A stretch of 64,000 nt of DNA from Thermohalobaculum sp039026375 (GTDB lineage Bacteria > Pseudomonadota > Alphaproteobacteria > Rhodobacterales > Rhodobacteraceae), in the NCBI GenBank assembly GCA_039026375.1, contig JBCCML010000020.1:1-64000 (forward strand), read 5' to 3'. Position 1 is the first letter of the stretch. Every line of letters starts with the position of its first letter. The notes under the pieces were generated by a model, which worked only from the letters and a program-made list of their open reading frames with translations, searched no databases and was not told the DNA's origin. Shown in pieces: positions 36,347-45,396 of this stretch. The position numbers were made by a program, and so were the translations under genes.

Positions 36347-37558
36347 TTACTCAATCCGAAAGTCTGGCGGCCTGGGCAGCCATTTTTCGCCATTCAAGCC
36401 AAACTCGTAGCCAAGTTCGTACAGCTTTCCCATGTATGCAGGGTCGAACAACTCTTCTGCTTCTTCGTCGAATGACTTCGGGATCCACGCAACGTTCAGG
36501 TCAATGTTGTCGCGCTGCGCGATTGCGTAGATCTTATAGATATCACCGGTCCCGGACCCGCCCAGCAGGCTGCTTACCGCGGCACCAGCGATTGACGCCA
36601 CTCGTGGCCTGACCGGAGCGTAGGATTTCTGCAGCTTGTTGTTGATCACCACGAATATGGAGCGGTCGACCTCGGCACCGATCAAAGCATCAACTGCGGC
36701 CAAAGGAAGTTCCGGGCTGAACAGCATCACCTGTTGCGTGGCGCCCCCATCAACGTGCATTTCATCGTAGGCGGTACCATCGCTTGCCTCTACGGGAATG
36801 ATGACCGGTGGGAAAGCGGCTGGAATCGCGGAAGACGCCTGGATGATGTCGTGTATTAGCCGTTTCGCATTGGGGTCACCTGTTGCTGCGATGTTGGTCA
36901 GGCTCCAGATAACCGGACGTGCAGCGTCTAGGTTCGTGGTGCCTACCAGCAGCGTCCGGCCCCTTGCGGCCTCCTCGGCCAACCGCGCAACGACATCTTC
37001 GTCGATGTATCGCTCTATCAGGCCACGGTAGAGCCTGTTGTCGCTTAAGGCTGTACCGCCAGTAAGCCCCGCAAAGATTGTCGGGGTCAGCAAATCCTCG
37101 GTCGTGTATCCGGTGTAGATCTCTTTGAGTTCATCGTCGTATTCCGGCCCCAGAAACGCGAAGACGGCGATGATGGCGCCCGTGCTGATCCCCGTAACAA
37201 TGGAAAACTCGGGGCGATCTCCACGCGCGGTCCAACCAGCAACGAGCCCGGCGCCAAATGCGCCGTCGGGACCGCCGCCTGACAGGGCAAGTGCTACTTC
37301 TTCAAGCGGTTCGCCGCGCGCTATCTTTTCTGCGCGGGTTTGGCGAATCTGGTTCGCATACGCTGTGACCAGGTCGTCAGTATCTTTGACATCGAGGGTA
37401 TCGCCCCATGTGCGTAACAGGCGATTATTGGCAGCCTTGATCACTTACGGCGCGGAAGTTGTCGCCTCGGCTTCAGGAACAGGATTGCGCACCAGCACCG
37501 TTGTGCACGCTGATAAGGTCATGAGCGCGATAACGCACAAGGCCGTAATGGTCTTCAT
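36347..37558 (-). pseudogene. Patatin-like phospholipase lipoprotein interrupted by an in-frame TAA
   Basis: ATG 37558, with GGGGGA upstream, encodes a lipoprotein signal peptide with lipobox LSAC (MKTITALCVIALMTLSAC) and a short linker, then TAA at 37447-37445. The very next codon, in the same frame, is a GTG (37444) that opens 365 residues of patatin domain. This has an oxyanion loop GGGPDGAFG, the nucleophile elbow GISTG and the catalytic Asp in VDGG. One base change in the TAA would give a single 403-residue lipid-anchored phospholipase. As it stands, the enzyme either is lost or starts at GTG 37444 and stays cytoplasmic. Stop-codon readthrough or a sequencing error are alternatives. Confidence 0.75.
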
Positions 37559-37809
37559 TGTTTCCCCCAGCGGAACCTTGAGCGCGGCAACTGGATCTGC
37601 CTGAGCGCAAAGACAGTCAACACATGGTCATGCCCTGCAGCCGCCCTATCCAACTGGCCACCTGCACACAAGTTTTGAGCGGAGTTACGGAAGGTATGGC
37701 ATTTGTTAAACTAGAAACTTCTTCGGACGGCCGGTAAAATGATAGACCAAGGCATGAAACGCTTCGACAGTTCAATGAAGTTGCAGATCTCGCCTGAATG
37801 TCGACGACC

Positions 37810-39066
37810 CTAAACAGCCAGCCGAACACGCAGTCCGAAGATGCCAACTGCATTTTTGTTCGGATCCAGGGCTGGATTTACGATCAGTTGTATATCTGGG
37901 GTGACGGCCAAGTTGTCTGTCACATTCAATCGGTAGAAGATCTCGCCGGTCCATTGGTCGCCCAGCCCTGGACCGAAGGCGTTGCTGTTCGGTCGGCCCC
38001 AATTGATACCAAAGCCAAGCAAATCCTGGCCTGGACCAGGACTTGGCTGCCATCCAAAGCCGGCACTGATACTCGCTTCCAAAAGCGCCCCGCCGTCGCT
38101 GGCAAATCCACCGCGAAGGAAGGGCAGCCATTGATCGTTGACGTACCATGTTGCTGAGCCGGCGACACCCCATCCGCTATTCACACCAAACTCATCCGAT
38201 CCATCGGTATGCCAGATAGTCGCGTGCACATTATCGAAAATCAGTCTGTCTCGCGCTGAGGTCCATCCGATCTCTAAAGAAGTGAAGTAGTCTTTTTCAT
38301 CAAAGAACGTGCCAAACGAATGAAAGGGCTCAGTCGGATCTGCATTTGCATCTGCTATACCAGCGATTGCATAGAAAGTGTCGGTGATAAACACGCCTCC
38401 GGCGACGCCCAGAGTCGCTTCGTTCGGGGCACCAATTGTCCCGCTACCGGTCGAGAATGCTAAGTTTGAGAAGTGAGTCCAAGGGCTACCGAGGGCATAG
38501 GCGTCGACGTAATCCGTTACATCTAGCAGACCCGCATTAATGGTCGCACGACTTGAACCGAGCCGCTGTCGCCAGTACAGATTAGTTAGCCGTGGCCCCT
38601 GGTCACTGAAGGGTCCATTGAGGATGCCGACGTATCCGATGTCAAAACCCAGTGCACTGGGCGCTACGGTGGTGTACGCATGGCGGTGCTCGCCCTTGAG
38701 TACGATCGCGCCGCTGTCGCCGGTGTCCTGGGTGAAAAGCTCCCATGCCCCAAGGAAACGGACCATCCCGGACGCCGCAAAGTCATCGCCGGTGCTTTCT
38801 GTGGCTGCGAAGGCCAAGCTTGTGTAATCGACGCTGAAAGTGAGACCTGTCTCCTCAGCTAGCGCCTTCTTGTAGGCGTCCCAACGTCCAAGAAGGTCCG
38901 GCGTCTCTAACGCGCCCGTCTGTTCAGAGTCCGTTTCAAGTTGGCGCTCCACTGTATCGGGGCCAACAAACGTCTGAGCAATTGCACTGCCCGCAAGATC
39001 GCCGATCAAACAAACGGATATGACCGCCATTGCCAGCCACTGGAACATCTTGCCTGGCATCTTCAT
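37810..39066 (-). CDS. OprB-like outer-membrane porin
   Basis: 418 residues from ATG 39066, whose A is the last base of the upstream stop (TGATG), so translation is coupled. A signal peptide with a charged start and hydrophobic core ends about AIAQ (MKMPGKMFQWLAMAVIS onward). After it come the amphipathic strands of a beta-barrel, for example IGYVGILNGPFS, LGVAGGVFITDTFYAIAGI and an aromatic strand at the end. It resembles carbohydrate-selective OprB-type porins, which pass uncharged solutes across the outer membrane. It is the last gene of the amidohydrolase operon, so it may admit that enzyme's substrate. Confidence 0.8.
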   Translation of the reverse strand: MKMPGKMFQWLAMAVISVCLIGDLAGSAIAQTFVGPDTVERQLETDSEQTGALETPDLLGRWDAYKKALAEETGLTFSVDYTSLAFAATESTGDDFAASGMVRFLGAWELFTQDTGDSGAIVLKGEHRHAYTTVAPSALGFDIGYVGILNGPFSDQGPRLTNLYWRQRLGSSRATINAGLLDVTDYVDAYALGSPWTHFSNLAFSTGSGTIGAPNEATLGVAGGVFITDTFYAIAGIADANADPTEPFHSFGTFFDEKDYFTSLEIGWTSARDRLIFDNVHATIWHTDGSDEFGVNSGWGVAGSATWYVNDQWLPFLRGGFASDGGALLEASISAGFGWQPSPGPGQDLLGFGINWGRPNSNAFGPGLGDQWTGEIFYRLNVTDNLAVTPDIQLIVNPALDPNKNAVGIFGLRVRLAV

Positions 39067-39902
39067 CAGTCGAAGGGGTTCGCGATGACAGGTGTAATGC
39101 TGAACTTCACCAACCATTCGGCTCCGAACGTATCTTGCCGGATGATGCTGTAATCTAGCTCGGTGTTGAATTTGATCGGCATCCCGAAAAGCTTGGTCGT
39201 CTTCGAGACACCCAGCCCAACAGGCACGTTCCAGCGATCCCCGGGCTGGCCGTTCCAATCGTATGTGATGGTAGGGCCAGCACCAACCTGCCACCCATCA
39301 CCGAGACTGAAGAACAGAAAATACTGAAGCGAGCTCAGGCTGACATCGGCGCCATGTCCTGCCACCTTCCAAGAATGCGACGCCAAGCCGCCGACAATTC
39401 CCCAAGTGTCAACATAGGCGCCAAAAAACTCAGGGCCCAAAGTCCAGTTCCCGCTCCGCAGGCGTCTATTCGTTCCAGTGGGTAAGCCCCCCAGAACACC
39501 CAAGCCATAAGAGAACTTCCCATCAGTCTTCGGCGCATAGGCGAGATCAAAGCCGAAATCACCGATGCCACCGCTATCATCAAATGCACCGCGCGATGCG
39601 TCAAAGAACGGCTCGTCGACCGGGAAGGAAAATGCGGGTCGAAAGATCACCTTGTCGCCGTCGTCCAACTCGAAGGGAAGCACTGGCTGAAATGTGAAGG
39701 TGAACCCTTCTTGAGCGTCAGCTCCGGGGAGTGCCCCGTCATAAATCCTGTAGTCGAATTTGAAGCTCAGACTAGCGAGCGACGTCGCAGGGTTCGACAA
39801 CTCCTGAGCCAAAGTGTTTGCATCCCTTTCCTGGGCAACAGAGGTGGTGGCAAGAGAGAGGGACGTGGCCAAAATAAGAGCATGCGCAAAACGGGTAGGC
39901 AT
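39066..39902 (-). CDS. Outer-membrane beta-barrel protein, phenol-pathway-transporter-like
   Basis: 278 residues from ATG 39902, which follows AAAGGA; a longer frame adds ten residues. Signal peptide MPTRFAHALILATSLSLATT, cleaved near SVAQ. The rest is a run of amphipathic strands rich in Phe, Asp and Gly (FKFDYRIYDG; SYGLGVLGGLPTGTN; WQVGAGPTITYDW), the pattern of the MetA-pathway or neuromedin-U-like family of outer-membrane proteins of unclear transport function. It overlaps the next porin gene by one base and follows the DUF3299 gene by 26 bp. Confidence 0.7.
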   Translation of the reverse strand: MPTRFAHALILATSLSLATTSVAQERDANTLAQELSNPATSLASLSFKFDYRIYDGALPGADAQEGFTFTFQPVLPFELDDGDKVIFRPAFSFPVDEPFFDASRGAFDDSGGIGDFGFDLAYAPKTDGKFSYGLGVLGGLPTGTNRRLRSGNWTLGPEFFGAYVDTWGIVGGLASHSWKVAGHGADVSLSSLQYFLFFSLGDGWQVGAGPTITYDWNGQPGDRWNVPVGLGVSKTTKLFGMPIKFNTELDYSIIRQDTFGAEWLVKFSITPVIANPFD

Positions 39903-39928
39903 GCATCGATCCTTTGTCTGGCACAAAG

Positions 39929-40684
39929 TCATTGAACGGTGACCGGTCGAGTACCTGCCCGGTGCCCGACGACGCGCGGCGGGTTTTGGCCAACGGGCAA
40001 CAGCGGCTCGGCAGCCGTCGCGTCCAATTCAAACGTGGCATTCATGGTGACGAGACCATCAACGACCATGATGCGCTCGGCACTAGGTCGCAACGCGATC
40101 CTCCCAGTGAAGCGCACGGGCTGGTAGATGAAGGTAGGTGACCAGTCATCGCTCATGCGAACGCGGATCATTTGGTTTGGCGGCGGTGGCGGCATGTGGC
40201 TGCACATGCCGCGTTCGGGCACAAGATACGCCACAGGCCTGCCGTCCGCGGCCGGCGGTGCGGGAATAATGAAACCGGCGATGCGGATATCTAAGCCGTC
40301 GATTTCAGTGTTGCCGGCAGTCGCTGCCAGCCGGCGACGCTCCGCAACCTCCCAGCGCTGCGAAATCAGATGATCGACATCGATGCCGACGCTCTGAGCT
40401 CTCATTTCGAGACCGCGAAGATCATCGGACAACAGGCGCCGTTGCTCGGCTGACAGCGCTACATTCTTCAACTGTGATCGGATGCGCGCGATTTCTACCA
40501 CAGCTCGGATTTGGGCGGAGTCTAAATCCCGGTACGGATCTTCGTAGTCTTGCGTCGTCTGATCCACCAGAGCAGGCCAGGCGATGTCTTGCGCTGGTTC
40601 GCCCACAAAGGCGGGCACCTGCAAGAGCGCCGTGAGCATGAGCGCACAGAGCCAAATCCGACACGTGGAGAGAACGCGGGTCAT
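39929..40684 (-). CDS. DUF3299 periplasmic protein
   Basis: 251 residues from ATG 40684 (a longer frame has 18 more). An N-terminal hydrophobic segment (CRIWLCALMLTALLQVPAF) is a signal peptide or anchor. The middle is helical and charged (IRSQLKNVALSAEQRRLLSDDL). The C-terminal half carries the DUF3299 hallmark, a Cys followed by a proline run (GMCSHMPPPPPNQMIRV). DUF3299 proteins often sit in metal or lipoprotein-type ABC export operons; their role is not established. Here the protein is between an amidohydrolase (25 bp upstream) and outer-membrane proteins, an unusual company. Confidence 0.75.
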   Translation of the reverse strand: MTRVLSTCRIWLCALMLTALLQVPAFVGEPAQDIAWPALVDQTTQDYEDPYRDLDSAQIRAVVEIARIRSQLKNVALSAEQRRLLSDDLRGLEMRAQSVGIDVDHLISQRWEVAERRRLAATAGNTEIDGLDIRIAGFIIPAPPAADGRPVAYLVPERGMCSHMPPPPPNQMIRVRMSDDWSPTFIYQPVRFTGRIALRPSAERIMVVDGLVTMNATFELDATAAEPLLPVGQNPPRVVGHRAGTRPVTVQ

Positions 40685-40709
40685 GATACCAAGGACCTGC
40701 ACGGGCCGC

Positions 40710-42083
40710 TCACAAAGTATTCTTGAAGATCTCGCCACCCTTCATGATCAATTGGATCGTCTCTGGGCTTTCGGGCCGGGGATCTGCGCCAAACCACTTG
40801 TCGCCCGTTCCCACGACCGAAAAATCTTCCAGCGGATTACCCTTCAGGATCAAGATATCGGCGTAGGCGCCAACCTCGATCACCCCCAATTTACCCTTCG
40901 GATAGGGGTTCATGAAGTCGCCGCTCAGCTGCGCGATTTCACCCCCAACCGATGTCAGGGTTACCATTGACTGGTAGGCGCCGAAAAACTCGTGATTTAG
41001 ATGTTTCTCGTAAGCGACCTGGATGTTGCACGCCGCCACTGATCCGACGCAATCCGTTTGAAAGCCGCGCGGGACGGGGCATTCCTTCATATTCGGGATG
41101 TAGTTCGCGAAAGTCTCCGACGCGGAGATCGCCTTCGCTAGACTTGCAGGCACATTCGCCACGGCCGGGATGTCCAGAAGCCCAGGATCGAACGCTGTGA
41201 GGTTTGTGGTGATGTACGCGCCCTTCTCCCGCATGACTTCCGCGATTTCACAGTCGAAAGAAAAGCCGTGCTCGATCGAACGCACCCCCGCGTTCAGTGC
41301 ATTGAGGATCGCCTCTTTTCGGTAGGCATGGGCCATGACGTAGCTGCCGTACTCGCTGGCAACCTGCACGACCGCCTCGATTTCCTCTGGTGAGCCTGCA
41401 AGCAGCTGCCAGGGATCGAACGCTGAGACTACACCGCCGGAGATCATCAGCTTCAGTTGGGTCGCCCCCATGCGGAAATTGTTCCGCCCGAACATCAGCA
41501 CGTCGTCGACGCCACTGATTTCCTGGGCCATGTTCAAACGGCTGAAGTTCGAAGACTGACCGGGTGGTGCCGTGAAGTTTGCAAAGGCCGCATGACCACC
41601 ACGCGTACTCAAGAAGGCAGCCGAGGGGTAGAAACGCGGGCCCAGGATCTGGCCGTCATCGATCGCCCGGCGAAGACCACCGTTCGCACCGCCTGCGTCC
41701 CGGACGGTCGTGAAGCCCTGCATCAGGTACATCTCGGCCATGCGCGCACCATGGATCGCAAGGTCTTCCCAGGTACTGTTCGCCTCCATCGCAGGAAGGG
41801 ACGGGCCCGGTAGCATAAGGTGGGCGTGGTTCTCGATGAACCCGGGCGTCAGCGTGCCGCCCTGGCCGTCAATCACCGTCGCGCCAGCTGCCTCGATCGG
41901 GTCGGTCGATACCTCAGCAATCAACTCACCCTCGACCAGCACATTGCCGCCTTCGATCAAGGTTTCGCTGGTGCCGTCGAAGATGTTCACATTCGTAAAC
42001 AAGATCCGCGGCAGCTCTTTATCGTCAGCCCAAGCTGGGACTACAGTCGCAATGATAGTAATTGCAGCTAGCAGTATCCGCAT
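40710..42083 (-). CDS. Secreted metal-dependent amidohydrolase
   Basis: 457 residues with signal peptide MRILLAAITIIATVVPAWA. A binuclear TIM-barrel hydrolase of the amidohydrolase superfamily, imidazolonepropionase/Xaa-Pro-peptidase-like branch. Metal ligands: H86 and H88 (ENHAHL), K211 (QLKLMISGG), H252 (MAHAYR), H272 (IEHGF) and D342 (FQTDCVG). The family cleaves amide or peptide bonds, and relatives include carboxypeptidase-like and mycotoxin-hydrolysing enzymes; the substrate here is unknown. First gene of a four-gene envelope operon and divergent from an AraC-type regulator that likely controls it. Confidence 0.87.
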   Translation of the reverse strand: MRILLAAITIIATVVPAWADDKELPRILFTNVNIFDGTSETLIEGGNVLVEGELIAEVSTDPIEAAGATVIDGQGGTLTPGFIENHAHLMLPGPSLPAMEANSTWEDLAIHGARMAEMYLMQGFTTVRDAGGANGGLRRAIDDGQILGPRFYPSAAFLSTRGGHAAFANFTAPPGQSSNFSRLNMAQEISGVDDVLMFGRNNFRMGATQLKLMISGGVVSAFDPWQLLAGSPEEIEAVVQVASEYGSYVMAHAYRKEAILNALNAGVRSIEHGFSFDCEIAEVMREKGAYITTNLTAFDPGLLDIPAVANVPASLAKAISASETFANYIPNMKECPVPRGFQTDCVGSVAACNIQVAYEKHLNHEFFGAYQSMVTLTSVGGEIAQLSGDFMNPYPKGKLGVIEVGAYADILILKGNPLEDFSVVGTGDKWFGADPRPESPETIQLIMKGGEIFKNTL

Positions 42084-42121
42084 CGCGCTATCCCCCTTGT
42101 TGTTATCCTATAACGCGAACG

Positions 42122-42133
42122 GGCAGTACTGCC
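42122..42133. promoter_or_regulatory. Perfect 12-bp palindrome in a divergent promoter region
   Basis: GGCAGTACTGCC is a perfect inverted repeat between the amidohydrolase start (42083) and the AraC-type regulator start (42304). It is positioned for an operator of either gene, 38 bp ahead of the amidohydrolase ATG. AraC proteins usually prefer direct repeats, so the binder might be another regulator. A 12-bp palindrome can also arise by chance. Confidence 0.35.
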
Positions 42134-42303
42134 GAAGTACGCATCTGGCTTTAATGACGATTATTGCGTAACTGCACGATTTGTGCCTGTCAGAATACGG
42201 TCATTTGCTGCATTTTTTGCGCGAAAAGTGACAGATGCCTGGCCAGGCGGTAGCTTTCCGCTCGGGCAAATTTGGTATGCGTCTGCGAGGAGGAAGCAAA
42301 AAC

Positions 42304-43311
42304 ATGGCAAACAGACTCCCGCTAGTCAGGCTCAGCGTCCTGCGCCCGATGGTCCAAGGTCTTGAAGAAGCAGGTCTGGACCCAGAGGACATCGCTGCCG
42401 GCGCTGGATTAAGCGTGGACGCCATCAATGATGATCAAGCGGTCGCTCATGTGATGAAGATCCACAGTTTTCTCGAAGACTGCGCGCGCGCCACAAAAGA
42501 TCCGATGTTCTGCGCGCGGATTGGAAGCCGATTGAACCCTGCTGGTTGGCCAATGATTGCGGAGGCAAAGCAACGGGCGCGCTCGTTGGGCGATTTCCTG
42601 AATATCTATGTGAATGGGGCGCCGAAACTGGCGGCGTCGGTGGACGTGTTCCTGGAGGTAAGAGGCCCGACTGCCACTTTTGGCCAGTCTCGCCGGTTTC
42701 CGCCAGAGATCACGCCCAGCCAGAACGACGCCTTCATGGTCAGTTTGAAACTGTCGATGCTGAAATACTTTTTGGGGCCAAGGCTACTTCCTGGGCGCGT
42801 GATGATCGTCCTGAGCGATCCATCAGCGGTTCCACTGGAAGCGGAAGGATATCAAGTCCTGCGCGGCGACAGAAATGGGGTGCGAATACAGTTCCCATCT
42901 GAATGGCTGGCGTTGCCTCTCGACGCAACAATCAGCGCAGTGGAGGTCGACACAGACCCGGCGGTCGCAACGCTCGAGGCAAGCTTTCGCTCTCTCCTAT
43001 TGCAGAACGTTGGCAATGGAGGTCTGAATGCTGCGCAAGCAGCGCAGCTTGTTCATATGACACCCCGGAAACTCGCAAGTTACCTAAGCGCGCGTTCGAC
43101 GAGCATTGGCGCGGAGGTCCTGGAAGCAAAGATGGAATATGCCCGCGAGAAACTGACCGGGAGCACCCTTTCGATCGACGAGATTTCGTCTCACTTAGGA
43201 TACACTGACCCCTCGAACTTCTCACGCGCCTTTTCAAGAAAAACGGGTGTGGCCCCTTCGCTCTATCGGCGCGAACACAGCGATGGTCAGCGCGACGAGG
43301 ATCGCGTTTAA
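42304..43311 (+). CDS. AraC-family transcriptional regulator (OruR/ArgR-type with N-terminal Arabinose_bd domain)
   Basis: 335 residues from ATG 42304, chosen for the GAGGAAG ribosome binding site; an upstream frame adds 23 residues. The N-terminal two thirds (LPLVRLSVLRPMVQGLEEAG; MFCARIGSRL; SLGDFLNIYV) is the ligand-sensing domain found in OruR-like regulators. The C-terminal 100 residues carry two helix-turn-helix motifs, the second being SIDEISSHLGYTDPSNFSRAF with the usual FSRAFSRKTGVAPSLYR ending. It is divergent from the amidohydrolase operon, so it probably activates it in response to the operon's substrate. Confidence 0.9.
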   Translation: MANRLPLVRLSVLRPMVQGLEEAGLDPEDIAAGAGLSVDAINDDQAVAHVMKIHSFLEDCARATKDPMFCARIGSRLNPAGWPMIAEAKQRARSLGDFLNIYVNGAPKLAASVDVFLEVRGPTATFGQSRRFPPEITPSQNDAFMVSLKLSMLKYFLGPRLLPGRVMIVLSDPSAVPLEAEGYQVLRGDRNGVRIQFPSEWLALPLDATISAVEVDTDPAVATLEASFRSLLLQNVGNGGLNAAQAAQLVHMTPRKLASYLSARSTSIGAEVLEAKMEYAREKLTGSTLSIDEISSHLGYTDPSNFSRAFSRKTGVAPSLYRREHSDGQRDEDRV

Positions 43312-43384
43312 CCGCGGCCGAAGCTTGCTTTTCTCCAAATCGCCGGCATGGATAGCGTGCCAGCGGCAGGACGGAGGACTTGGC

Positions 43385-43777
43385 ATGATGGAACAGATAA
43401 CAGATCTGCCCAAAGGCCTTTGGGGCTTTATGGTTTCTGGAACTGTCTCATCCGCAGAAGCCGATCCGGTCCTTAATGCGTTCGATGCGACTGCGATGAC
43501 GCAGTACGATGTTGCGCTGTTGATGGAGTTTGTGGGTGAGGTAGATCTTAGCCAGATTTCAGAGGAGGAGCGTGCCTACAACCGGTTGATGGCACGCGGG
43601 CGGGTCCGAAGGTTCGCATTCGTCGCTTTGCCGCAATTTCTATCAATGTATCAGGGCTTTACGGCGGCTATGGGCTGTGAATGCCAGATGTTCCAGCCGG
43701 GGCAACGCCATGATGCGATTGAATGGCTAAAACAGGCAGATGTTGTCGTTGGCACAGGTGAGCCAAGCCAGATCTGA
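43385..43777 (+). CDS. SpoIIAA/STAS-like small protein
   Basis: 130 residues from ATG 43385 with GGAGGA upstream; the longer frame overlaps the regulator gene. The pattern (QITDLPKGLWGFMVSGTVSSAE, VALLMEFVGEV, RFAFVALP, then a C-terminal amphipathic helix with DAIEWLK) matches the SpoIIAA-like fold of small bacterial proteins of unknown role. It is 73 bp downstream of the AraC-type gene, possibly in the same transcript. Confidence 0.7.
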   Translation: MMEQITDLPKGLWGFMVSGTVSSAEADPVLNAFDATAMTQYDVALLMEFVGEVDLSQISEEERAYNRLMARGRVRRFAFVALPQFLSMYQGFTAAMGCECQMFQPGQRHDAIEWLKQADVVVGTGEPSQI

Positions 43778-44132
43778 CCGCCAATTGCGCAGTCCGTCCC
43801 GTTGAAGCATGCGACCAGACGCTGACCACAGTGCATTCAGACGGCAGTTCAAAGATCTCACTACCCAAATACCGCGCCTGTCGCTTTGTCGGGCGACTAC
43901 CGATGACCTTGGCAGTTTGAGAATCCTCCTGAACAACAGCCCTTTACGGTGGTGTTCTCGGGCGGCTTGCGTTCGCCAGCGGTGTTGAAAAGTGCGTGCC
44001 CAGATCGCGCCAGATCAGTCCGACCGATGCTCCACCGTGCAAGAAATAGTTCGGCATTTCAAATGCCGCCAAGCGAGCGCCCCATTTGGGTCGTCCAGCC
44101 CGAGCGCACTGTGAGCGTTCCTTTGGGGTGAT
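43778..44132. other. 355 bp without a convincing gene
   Basis: Between the SpoIIAA-like gene and tRNA-Lys. Short open frames on both strands lack start signals or recognisable similarity. No hairpin terminator or repeat stood out. Confidence 0.5.
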
Positions 44133-44208
44133 TGGTGAGCCGTGCAGGATTCGAACCTGCGACCCGCTGATTAAAAGTCAGCTGCTCTACCAACTGAGCT
44201 AACGGCCC
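44133..44208 (-). tRNA. tRNA-Lys (anticodon TTT)
   Basis: On the minus strand, 76 nt from GGGCCGTTAGCTCAG to the encoded CCA. The anticodon stem-loop CTGACTTTTAATCAG gives anticodon TTT. The T arm is GGTTCGAATCC. The acceptor stem pairs over seven positions with one G-U at the second pair. Confidence 0.97.
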
Positions 44209-44389
44209 GCCTGCGCGGGGTGTAGTGCGGGGCGGCATGGTGGTCAAGTCGCTCTGATGCGCGGTTTCCCGCACAACGTCATCCAAAAGAGGGTCATCCA
44301 ATACAGGTTGATTGAAGCACGGCCGATCATAGCGGTGATCTTTCGGCCCCAGTTGTCCCGGCGGCCTGATAAGCCGTTATGGTTTCCGC

Positions 44390-45334
44390 ATGGTTCAGCC
44401 GACACCGCCCACACGCTACAGCAACGCCGCCGCCGGCATCGCCTGGATGATGCTGTCGTGCGCCCTGCTAGCTGGGGTCGCGGGCCTTGGCCGCTATGTT
44501 GCGCTGGAGAACATCCCAACCATGCAGACCGTCTTTCTCCGGCTGCTCTTTGCCCTTATTGCCTTTCTGCCGCTGCTTGCATGGCGCGGGGTTGAGATGG
44601 TGCGCACCCAGCATCTTAGACTCTACCTGATCCGCGTCGTGATCGGCCTCACTGGCATGTCTTTGTGGTTTGCAGCCCTGGCCGAGATCCCGGTGGGCGC
44701 GGTCACCGCCATCGGCTTCCTCGCCCCCATTTTCGGCACCATCGGGGCCGCGCTACTGCTGGGCGAGATCGTCCGCTGGCGGCGCTGGACGGCGACTTTG
44801 GTGGCGTTTCTAGGCGCCATGCTGATCGTGCGGCCAGGCTTTGCCGAGGTCAGCTATGGAACCTGGCTGGCGCTGGGGGCCGCACTGGGCATGGCGGCGG
44901 CTGGATTAATGATCAAGAACCTGTCTGGCAAAGACGACCCGGACAAGCTGGTCTTCATCGCTCTGTGCTTTCAGACGCCGCTGGCCGGGATTTTCGCGGT
45001 CTTTGTCTGGGTCCCGGTGCCGACCGATCTGTGGGCGATTTATGCGCTCATGGGGTTGATCGGCATGTTGGGGCATATCACGCTCGCGCGGGCGTTCCGG
45101 GCAGCGGATGCCTCGCTGGTGATGAGCCTGGAATTTGCCCGCCTGCCCTTTGCGGTGGCCTTTGGGTATGCGCTGTTTGGGGAATTGATAGATCTCTGGA
45201 CGTGGATCGGGGCAGCCGTGATCTTCGCCGCCGCCACCTACACAGCCCGACGCGAACGTCAGATCCAGCGCGGCACGGGGGCACCCCCAACCGCAGAGAT
45301 CGCCGCCAAAAGCCCACCCAAGAGCCATGCCTAG
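44390..45334 (+). CDS. EamA/DMT-superfamily transporter
   Basis: 314 residues, ten predicted membrane helices in two EamA repeats. The first repeat shows the typical LALLPLLAWRG-like pattern and GLTGMSLWFAALAEIPVGAV, the second HITLARAFRAADASLVMSLEFARL. Such inner-membrane carriers usually export amino acids, nucleobases or other metabolites; the substrate is not predictable. It precedes apt by 62 bp on the same strand. Confidence 0.85.
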   Translation: MVQPTPPTRYSNAAAGIAWMMLSCALLAGVAGLGRYVALENIPTMQTVFLRLLFALIAFLPLLAWRGVEMVRTQHLRLYLIRVVIGLTGMSLWFAALAEIPVGAVTAIGFLAPIFGTIGAALLLGEIVRWRRWTATLVAFLGAMLIVRPGFAEVSYGTWLALGAALGMAAAGLMIKNLSGKDDPDKLVFIALCFQTPLAGIFAVFVWVPVPTDLWAIYALMGLIGMLGHITLARAFRAADASLVMSLEFARLPFAVAFGYALFGELIDLWTWIGAAVIFAAATYTARRERQIQRGTGAPPTAEIAAKSPPKSHA

Positions 45335-45396
45335 CGTTGAATTTGACGACAGCGACGGGTTAAATCCCGGCGCAACAGCCAGAGGCGCGCGCCACC

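Noticed and set aside
40710..42083. Loss of the metal-binding Asp in the amidohydrolase
   Set aside because: At first no GTD motif was apparent, but QTDCVG at residues 340-345 has the right distance from the last His and from the following helix, so D342 fills the role.
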